DNA of 11,107 nucleotides from Candidatus Peribacteraceae bacterium. GTDB taxonomy: Bacteria > Patescibacteriota > Gracilibacteria > Peribacterales > Peribacteraceae. Shown in pieces: positions 4,512 to 11,107 of the stretch (the first letter of the stretch is position 1; every line of letters starts with the position of its first letter). The notes under the pieces are model-generated. The model saw only the letters and a list, made by a program, of their open reading frames with translations. It did no database searches and was not told the DNA's origin. Position numbers and translations under genes: made by a program. The DNA lies in contig JAQUNQ010000032.1 of NCBI GenBank assembly GCA_028717505.1, positions 1 to 11,107 on the forward strand. The letters run 5' to 3'.

Positions 4512-7500
4512 ATGTCCAAAGATTCATCGGAAAACCAGCGCACACCTGAAGTCTTGCGGGGGATCGAAACGTCAAATAGTCCTCGAGCTATCGCTGAAAC
4601 CGCGAAGCGGTTGAAGAAAAAATTCGGCATTGTCGAGAAGAGACGTTCTCTCGCCGAGGAACAAGGTTTGCCGACGGCAAAGAAAGCAACGAGCGATCAT
4701 CTCGTGGATGTTCGCGAACTCAAGCTCGATCATGCGCGTGCTGCGGCGGAGGTCATCAGACAATTCCAAAAAGGTACCGTACGCTTCGAGGATGTCCTGC
4801 GTCTCGCGGACTTACGCAACCGTATCGAGGCAAACCGGCTTCGCGCGCAGATTGATCCAGTTCACCAGGGAAAAACGTATGCGGAACGGTCCAAGCAGGA
4901 AATTGATGCACTTGAGAAGTTTGGACCTCTGGTCCCCGATATTGATCGGCTCATTACTCTTGCGGAATACCAAGGTCTCCTCGTTTTTGATCAGCTGGAT
5001 ACAGCCGAGAAATTCGGGAATGAGTACGAGGCTCTTTCCAAGAAATTGGGCGGCGATCTCCTTGAAGAACTTGGAAAAACGGTGACAAAACTTCAGGGGC
5101 TCATTGCGACAGCTCCCAGTAGAGAGAAAGGGTTTCTGCAGGAACGGTTGAAGCAGGTGCAGGCGCTTCGGAAGCGCATACCCGAAACGGTGAGGAGGAT
5201 GAATATTATCCTGCGCGAAGTGGAGAGTTCCATGGACCAGCTCTCGAACATTCGCGTCCTTCGCATGTTCGAGAGCATGCAAACGGAGGATCGCATTGCC
5301 CGATGCTTCCAGGGGATTCTGAAGTACAATCCCACTCTCGCCATGCGGTCCGTCGAGCAGGTGCTGGGGGTGGCAGGACTTCCCTCCGAACTCCAGACAG
5401 AACTGCAGGAGTTACTTCCGCAGATCCCTCCCCCCCTTCGAACCAAGACCCTGCAGGTTCTCTTGGAAGGTGAAACGCTTCGTGGGACGGATTCTACGCC
5501 GCTGAAGTTGCCTCCAACATTCCGCGATCTCGAGACACAGTTGCGGTCGACAGATTTGCGTGATGCCGAAGCCCGGGCGGTTCGCGGGAATTTGCCGGAA
5601 TGGATCGGGCAACTGAGAGAAAATATTCGTCAGGGGGCGCGGAGCAATCAGGAATATGCGGAGAGGGCTCTGCGGGAAACCCGCGTCGGCGTCGGTTCAA
5701 AATCCAGCACGGAAGCCAAGCAGCAGCAGCTGGCCGTCGATCGTCTCGCCGGCTTGCAGCGTTCCGCGGCAGCGGTATCTCGGATGGACTTTACACAGCA
5801 GGATCTGGATGAGTACTTGAATTACGTCGATTGGCAACTGAGATCGCAGCTCAATACAAGTGCCCCGCGCCTCATGGGGAGTGCTGATGCTCCACAACAG
5901 CCCATTGCGCGTAGCCTCTATGCAGATCTGCTTGCGGGAAACGAGGAAATCCTTCATGTGAGGATGAAAGGAGGTGTTGATTCCTTTATTGAGAATTGGC
6001 CGGCGTTTCGTGAGACGACGCAGAAAGAAGCGGCACGCCTCGAACATGCTCTTGATTTTGATGCAAAGGCACTCTCCCTACTCTTCTCACAGCGCAGTTA
6101 CGGACCGCGCACACGCCCCTTTCAGTCCGACCTACGTCCTGCGGAGACGCACACCTACCGTCCCATTTCCAATGAACTTAAGGAAAGTCTTGCAAATGAG
6201 TGGTTGCAATATGGAAATGCCATGGCTCGTTATGTGGATGAAATCGATGATGTGACGGACCGGCCGAGCATTTTCAGCTGGATGCATCTGATTTCGCGCG
6301 ATGGCGACGGAGCACTCGATAACCTGCTTGTGAAGTGCGGAGGGGCGATGGCAAAGCTCGATGATAAGCTCACAGAATTCTGTTGGTACATTCCTCGGAT
6401 GGCCGCAAAGATCACGGGACTCGAAGGCTGGCTCGTTCACACCAGTGACCATGCGAAGAAGGCAAAGCTCACCGCGATAATCGCGGAACTTCGCGCGATG
6501 AAAGAGGGAATAGAAAAAGTGAAGAGTATCTACGAGTCTTTTCGTAACAAGCACCAGCAAAAGCTGCAGAACATTCGGCAGGATATTCAATTGCTCAAGC
6601 AGTTGCGGGCTGTTGCCTCCGCTGACGATCTCTCCGTAACGGTGCACCCGCCCGAATTCCCGCCCGAGCGGGAGCTCGGAAATTTGGCTGCCTATGTGAC
6701 GAGTCCCGGTACGGAGTACAAGAAAGCAAAAGAAGAATTCGATCGGGCAAGCGGTGCTGGAGATGTTCCGAAGTTGGTAGCGGCAAACAAGCGTCTCAAT
6801 GAGGCGAAGAACCGCATTATCGGGGTGAATCTCTACATCCTTGCCGTCATGAGAACGGAACACGTCCCGGCGCTTGTGACAGGTATCAAGGAACTGCAGA
6901 GCGATCTGAATACCAGCACAGGATTCAACATTGCGCAGGAGCATCGCTTCAATGAAATGGCATTTGCCCCTCTCGGTTGGATAGAAGGTTTGGCGTGGAC
7001 AGGAGGCATCGGTGCAGTGTCGTATGGTATCGGTGGGCGGGGCGGAGCCATGTGGCTGTTCCAAAACCCACTGGCAGCGCGCGGTGCTCCTGTTTGGCAC
7101 CTCGGGAAGAGAGTCCCTGGTTTTGGCATGTTACAGGGTGCAGGTGAGACGGTGTTTCGCATTGCCAACGGTCCAGTCAGCCTGGCAGATCGCCTTCTTG
7201 TCACGGGACCTGCGAAGGCAGGTGCCGGGTTCTATCGGGGCAAAGGATTCCTCAATAGGCTGGCCCGGTTTGCTGGGGGGTATTTGAGCGGTGCTTTTCG
7301 CCCGTCAATTACGTCATTCGAGCGGAGCAGGCTCCTTCTCAAAAAAGAGGTGGATGCGGCAAGGACCGCACTGGAGAATATGAAGAGAGAGATCATCGCG
7401 GTACGAGCGCAAGCTGCTCGGGACATTGCAGCAGCAGGGAGAAACGGACGAGAAGCTGGCAGAGTTGCGGCGGAGGCGCGGGCGAGTGCCATCATCGCTG

Positions 7501-10500
7501 AAAAAGAGGCGAAGCTGAAGCAGCTGACGTCCAACCATCAGGCAGCTTTGAGAAAAATTGCGGTGCTCGAGGCTCAGCAGGTCGAGTCAAAGGCGCTGGA
7601 AGGATTGCGTGTTCGCTTGCTGGCACTGAGTGATGAGTACGATGCCATAAAAAATGCGAGGAATATGGATCCTCGCCTCCGGCAAATGCGACTAGCAGAG
7701 CTTGAAGAGCGAGCAATTCGTTTCCAGGAGGATCTTGCTCGTGTGGGTGGGAAGGAATATCAAGCACTTGCTCGCGTTCTCTTCCCAGAGGCAAGCGATC
7801 TCCAGCTCGAGCTCCTTCGCCGCGCACATGCTCATGGCGGTCCCCGACCGGCCAGTGGGAAGTGGCCGCCGGCAGTTCTGGAGCAGAAGATGAAAATCCT
7901 CCGCGGCATCGATCCCGCCACGGGCGCGCCCCTCAACATCAACGGGAGACCAGTGGCTGCGGCCGAAGCCTTCGGCGACGAGGCGGTGAAGGCGCTCCGC
8001 GTGGGGATGGCGGGGGAAACGGCTGTGCTGGAAGCGCCGGCCGGGGCGGCAGAACGAGCGGCTTCTGGCCTCTCCGAAATTGCGAAGCAGTACAGAGGGG
8101 CCGCGCGCGAGGCCTTTGATACTGCGGCAAACCGTTGTGCTCAGCTCGGTCTCAATGCCGACGAAGCCGCGAACGTCCTCTCCCACACCCCTACCGTCCG
8201 CTGGCTCTCCGAGGTGCCGGAGGATCTCCTCCGACAGGTGAACCTGCCTGCGGGACCTGCGCGGATCGCCGCTCTCAGGAGGATCGGTTCCTTCGTGCAG
8301 GGTATGGAGGGGGCGGGGCATGCCCTCGATGTGCGGATTCTCCAGCTCGTTGCGGAATCCCCCGTCCAGGATGTCCATCCGCTGGTGAAGATCGCCCGCA
8401 GCGCTCGTCTGGGGGGTGACGCCGAAAAGATCGCCCGGGCCATGCGGCAGTTCAATGAGTGGAAGGGTGCTGGCCCTGTTGCGCGCAATCTCGCGCGTCT
8501 CGGAGTGGCCCTCGAGTGGATGGCGGTGTGTTTCTCTGCAGAAGAGGCCCTGTCGGCGACGGAGCGCATCAATGAACTCAAGGCGTCCCTCGATGAAAAG
8601 ATGCGGAAGGCGAAATTCACCTTCGATGAGGGTACCGGTCAGTGGGTGCATCCCTCCGGGGCCAGACTCGAGGTGAAAACCTTTGAAAAATCCCTGGATG
8701 AACTCAATAATCCGGCATGGACGCGTGTGGGTGTGGATAGTGCCAGTGCTCTCGCGAATACGGCGGTACTTGTCATCAATCCTGCGCTCCTCCTGCACCC
8801 CGCCGGATGGGTGGTGGCAGGGGTACAGATTGTCGTGCATGGTGTCATCACCACGTGGGAGCAGACACAGAATCGCGCGTTCCTCGAGAACATCCCCATG
8901 CCTGTGCTCGCGCTCCTGGGAACGGGCAAGCCGACCGGGATGGGCGAGGCGGACGTCATCGCCGAGCACTCCAATAGCATGATCTCGGACCTGTGGGTCA
9001 ACGAGTACATCAATGGTGTGCGCGGCCTCGACCAGAAGGACCTCATCCGCAAGAAAGCCTTTATGGCAGTGCTCTATCGCGAGCTCCTTGGATTGCAGGG
9101 CCCCCATGCCGATCTCTTCGCCGATATCGTTGGTGAAGAGGATCCCATCGCCTTCTTCAGTGAGAATGGCACGCTCTTCCGCGAGGATTTCGAACGGTTC
9201 TTCCGGCCGTATCTCGCCGTGCGTCTCTTCCAGCGCTCCAACGACGGAGGAGTGCAGTGGAGCGACTTCAAGGATCTCCGGACGGATGAAGGGTGGTTCG
9301 ATCTGGAGAACGTGACGGACACGGATATCCGTATCGCGGCGCGGGAGGCTCTGGTCCTCTATGCCCAGCATCGACGCGAGCTCACGGCGCGCAAGCAATC
9401 CGCGAATCCGGCAGCCGTTTCCGGTGGACCGATCGACTCTCTCGCGGATTTGCGGGCGAGGTCTGCTGCGCAGTTTGATTCTGAGCGTCGCTCCTCCACC
9501 GAGCGCGTCTTTGGGAAAGAGCTTGGTTCCCTGTCTTCCCTTTCAGGCGGGCGGACGTACGCGCTTGCCTTGGTGCAGGATCTGTACAAAAGAGTGGGTG
9601 ATTTCTACGAACGCCATCCACGGATTATGACGCGTGGTGAATCCTGGAATAAGGTAAACGTCGTTCCCGCTGAGTACCGCAATGCCACGCGGGCTGAGCT
9701 CATCAAAAGGTACCCTGACCTCTTCCGCGTCGAGCTTCCTGAGGCGATTCGACAAGAGCGCTCCGGGGCGTCTGTGGAGATGTCTTCCCTGCCGTTCCTT
9801 CTCTTCGAACGGGAAGAGCACGAGGAACTCGATCGCTCGAACTTCGATGCCTACCTCGGCATGCTCAAAGTGATCGATGCGGATCTCTACCCCATGACCC
9901 GGAGCATCCAGTTCCCCCAGGCGCATTACGAACATCTCATGACTGCGGAGTATCTCTTCCGCCAGCTCTCACGGGTTCCCGCGCTCGATTCCGATGGCTC
10001 GCTCCGTCGGCAGATCTACCGCATGCGCACTCTGAACTGGGAGCCTCATGGATTCCTGGAACTCGGCGACCCCGCGACTGTGCAGCGCCAGGAGGTGTTT
10101 CAGACGTTCACCCAATCCCTCCGCAATCGCATCCAGTGGCTGGAGGAGAGGCGCTATGCGTTCTGCCCCGTCGAGCGCAGCAAGCAATCTCTGCAGGTCG
10201 TCTCTCTCGGCTATCACGAGTATCTGACTCACACGAAGTCCCCGCAACTCCATGTCGTGGTTCCGGGACCATCGGGGGAGATGCGGGAGCAGCTCTTGGA
10301 CTTGGGCGGGGAGAGGCAGAAGCAGTTTTCACTTCCCGGTATGGGCACTGTCGTTGCGGAGAGGGTTGGTGATGAAGTGACATGGAGAATTGAGGGGCAG
10401 CAGGAAGGAGCGAAGTTCTATGTATTTGAACAGAATGCCGCAGGCATCGAGCAGCCGGGCAGCTGGGTCACGATTGAGCAGCCGCCGGATCTTCCCGAGG

Positions 10501-11107
10501 TTGTTCCTCCCGGTCAGGATTTCTTCATCTATCCGCACGGGTACTTCCGGGCACGTCTCGAGCTTGCCGACGGCCGCGTGATTGAGGCCGATTATCTTCA
10601 GGACAGTCAGTGGAACGACGTGAAGTCCCGCATGGATCCGTACGTGACGATTCGGGCAGTGACAGATACTCCCCAGACTCGCATTCAAGGCAGTGCCTTC
10701 GGCGAACAGACATGGGCGAATGAGAAGAAACAACTGATTGCCAGATGGAGAAAAATAACCTATGGGATGGGCTTCCAGATCAATGATCGCAGCATGGTGA
10801 AGCGTCTCATCCTGACCGCTCCGGGCACGACGCGCACAGGTGAGCGGACCATCCTCGATATTGCTCGTTCCCCGCGGATGGAGCATCGGGGTCTCCTTCC
10901 CAAGAAGGGGGAGATTCGGCAGGTAGCCCTTCCCGAGAAGGGTGATGTCGGCAAGGTTGGCAGCCTTGATCTCCATCAGATCGCTCTGAAGTATCCCCGC
11001 CATTTTTTCAACGTGGAACTGACGCTCTGGGATGGGAGACGCGTTCGTGGGACGAATACGTCGCCGGAGCAGCTCATTCCCTATCTTGCCCTGCTGCCAC
11101 GCTCCGT
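4512..11107 (+). CDS. Giant hypothetical protein, at least 2198 residues, 3' end outside window
   Basis: One reading frame stays open from ATG 4512 to the end of the window, 2198 codons plus two bases, with no stop; the other five frames are broken many times. The protein would exceed about 240 kDa. I recognise no family. There is no signal peptide; the N-terminus is charged. Residues 1-815 are mostly charged helix, with a likely coiled coil at about 645-705. Residues 820-845 are Gly/Trp/Ile-rich and weakly hydrophobic. A long coiled coil rich in Ala, Glu, Lys and Arg spans about 937-1080. A linker (around 1106-1120, Gly/Pro-rich) leads to more GC-rich coding. Residues 1417-1449 are strongly hydrophobic (AVLVINPALLLHPAGWVVAG) and may enter the membrane. 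From about 1880 the sequence is beta-rich and carries a motif repeated 154 residues apart. Only six cysteines are seen. The start has no Shine-Dalgarno and lies 38 bases after the membrane-protein gene. A structural or envelope-associated role is inference only. Confidence 0.88.
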   Translation, partial: MSKDSSENQRTPEVLRGIETSNSPRAIAETAKRLKKKFGIVEKRRSLAEEQGLPTAKKATSDHLVDVRELKLDHARAAAEVIRQFQKGTVRFEDVLRLADLRNRIEANRLRAQIDPVHQGKTYAERSKQEIDALEKFGPLVPDIDRLITLAEYQGLLVFDQLDTAEKFGNEYEALSKKLGGDLLEELGKTVTKLQGLIATAPSREKGFLQERLKQVQALRKRIPETVRRMNIILREVESSMDQLSNIRVLRMFESMQTEDRIARCFQGILKYNPTLAMRSVEQVLGVAGLPSELQTELQELLPQIPPPLRTKTLQVLLEGETLRGTDSTPLKLPPTFRDLETQLRSTDLRDAEARAVRGNLPEWIGQLRENIRQGARSNQEYAERALRETRVGVGSKSSTEAKQQQLAVDRLAGLQRSAAAVSRMDFTQQDLDEYLNYVDWQLRSQLNTSAPRLMGSADAPQQPIARSLYADLLAGNEEILHVRMKGGVDSFIENWPAFRETTQKEAARLEHALDFDAKALSLLFSQRSYGPRTRPFQSDLRPAETHTYRPISNELKESLANEWLQYGNAMARYVDEIDDVTDRPSIFSWMHLISRDGDGALDNLLVKCGGAMAKLDDKLTEFCWYIPRMAAKITGLEGWLVHTSDHAKKAKLTAIIAELRAMKEGIEKVKSIYESFRNKHQQKLQNIRQDIQLLKQLRAVASADDLSVTVHPPEFPPERELGNLAAYVTSPGTEYKKAKEEFDRASGAGDVPKLVAANKRLNEAKNRIIGVNLYILAVMRTEHVPALVTGIKELQSDLNTSTGFNIAQEHRFNEMAFAPLGWIEGLAWTGGIGAVSYGIGGRGGAMWLFQNPLAARGAPVWHLGKRVPGFGMLQGAGETVFRIANGPVSLADRLLVTGPAKAGAGFYRGKGFLNRLARFAGGYLSGAFRPSITSFERSRLLLKKEVDAARTALENMKREIIAVRAQAARDIAAAGRNGREAGRVAAEARASAIIAEKEAKLKQLTSNHQAALRKIAVLEAQQVESKALEGLRVRLLALSDEYDAIKNARNMDPRLRQMRLAELEERAIRFQEDLARVGGKEYQALARVLFPEASDLQLELLRRAHAHGGPRPASGKWPPAVLEQKMKILRGIDPATGAPLNINGRPVAAAEAFGDEAVKALRVGMAGETAVLEAPAGAAERAASGLSEIAKQYRGAAREAFDTAANRCAQLGLNADEAANVLSHTPTVRWLSEVPEDLLRQVNLPAGPARIAALRRIGSFVQGMEGAGHALDVRILQLVAESPVQDVHPLVKIARSARLGGDAEKIARAMRQFNEWKGAGPVARNLARLGVALEWMAVCFSAEEALSATERINELKASLDEKMRKAKFTFDEGTGQWVHPSGARLEVKTFEKSLDELNNPAWTRVGVDSASALANTAVLVINPALLLHPAGWVVAGVQIVVHGVITTWEQTQNRAFLENIPMPVLALLGTGKPTGMGEADVIAEHSNSMISDLWVNEYINGVRGLDQKDLIRKKAFMAVLYRELLGLQGPHADLFADIVGEEDPIAFFSENGTLFREDFERFFRPYLAVRLFQRSNDGGVQWSDFKDLRTDEGWFDLENVTDTDIRIAAREALVLYAQHRRELTARKQSANPAAVSGGPIDSLADLRARSAAQFDSERRSSTERVFGKELGSLSSLSGGRTYALALVQDLYKRVGDFYERHPRIMTRGESWNKVNVVPAEYRNATRAELIKRYPDLFRVELPEAIRQERSGASVEMSSLPFLLFEREEHEELDRSNFDAYLGMLKVIDADLYPMTRSIQFPQAHYEHLMTAEYLFRQLSRVPALDSDGSLRRQIYRMRTLNWEPHGFLELGDPATVQRQEVFQTFTQSLRNRIQWLEERRYAFCPVERSKQSLQVVSLGYHEYLTHTKSPQLHVVVPGPSGEMREQLLDLGGERQKQFSLPGMGTVVAERVGDEVTWRIEGQQEGAKFYVFEQNAAGIEQPGSWVTIEQPPDLPEVVPPGQDFFIYPHGYFRARLELADGRVIEADYLQDSQWNDVKSRMDPYVTIRAVTDTPQTRIQGSAFGEQTWANEKKQLIARWRKITYGMGFQINDRSMVKRLILTAPGTTRTGERTILDIARSPRMEHRGLLPKKGEIRQVALPEKGDVGKVGSLDLHQIALKYPRHFFNVELTLWDGRRVRGTNTSPEQLIPYLALLPRS
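10530..10577 (+). repeat. Internal protein repeat, copy 1 (residues 2007-2022 of giant protein)
   Basis: It encodes YPHGYFRARLELADGR. Together with copy 2 it shows Y-P, F, L-x-L and D-G-R at identical spacing, a pattern typical of a beta-hairpin ending in a DG turn. Confidence 0.55.
10992..11039 (+). repeat. Internal protein repeat, copy 2 (residues 2161-2176 of giant protein)
   Basis: It encodes YPRHFFNVELTLWDGR, identical to copy 1 at 8 of 16 positions without gaps and exactly 154 residues later. It lies near the window edge, so more copies may follow outside. Confidence 0.55.

Noticed and set aside
6132..7100. 322-codon open frame on the minus strand
   Set aside because: It is antisense to the giant ORF, with no promoter, start signal or family resemblance.
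7692..9398. 568-codon open frame on the minus strand
   Set aside because: It lies wholly antisense to the giant ORF. GC-rich codon bias produces such long antisense frames, and its translation is rich in Arg, His and Pro with no recognisable domain. The plus frame is open far longer and has natural protein composition.
4512..11107. Giant ORF as phage tail tape measure or nonribosomal/polyketide synthase
   Set aside because: No phage structural genes are next to it, no tape-measure-like periodicity was seen, and no synthase core motifs were found. The possibility is not formally excluded because the 3' end is missing.

Overview
The window is GC-rich bacterial DNA with a standard-code gene layout. 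glmS ends in TGA immediately after the family's conserved C-terminus, so TGA is a stop here and the recoded Gracilibacteria/Absconditabacteria (TGA = Gly) are unlikely. No start codon in the window has a well-spaced Shine-Dalgarno sequence, and three of the four complete or 5'-complete genes match no family I recognise. This would fit an uncultured candidate-phylum bacterium, for example a GC-rich Peregrinibacteria/Peribacteria-like Patescibacterium, but nothing here proves the taxonomy.

Layout. (1) Bases 2-913 (+) are the C-terminal transpeptidase half of an FtsI-type class B penicillin-binding protein, cut by the window's left edge. (2) Bases 914-1521 are a 608-base non-coding gap between two convergent genes. 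It is packed with inverted repeats: a REP-like element, several short stems, one nested stem pair, and two perfect 14-bp purine/pyrimidine stem-loops. (3) Bases 1522-3297 (-) are a complete glmS, with its own good promoter at 3323-3350. (4) Bases 3298-3447 are a divergent promoter region. The rightward promoter has a consensus -10 so close to the ATG that the transcript is probably leaderless, and a 15-base palindrome overlaps its -35. (5) Bases 3448-11107 (+) are a tightly packed unit of three unrecognised genes: a 134-aa helical protein, a 202-aa single-pass membrane protein with an Ala/Gly-rich tail, and a giant ORF that is open without a stop for at least 2198 codons and leaves the window still open.

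How the genes fit together. FtsI (septal peptidoglycan cross-linking) and GlmS (glucosamine-6-phosphate for UDP-GlcNAc) both serve cell-wall synthesis. They are convergent and not in one operon. The three-gene unit to the right looks like one transcription unit, with gaps of 12 and 38 bases. The giant protein has long helical/coiled-coil N-terminal and middle regions, a strongly hydrophobic stretch near residue 1430, and a beta-rich C-terminal part carrying an ungapped repeated motif 154 residues apart. Together with the small membrane protein it could form a large envelope-associated or cytoskeletal-type assembly. That role is inference only. This unit is the most promising undescribed system in the window.
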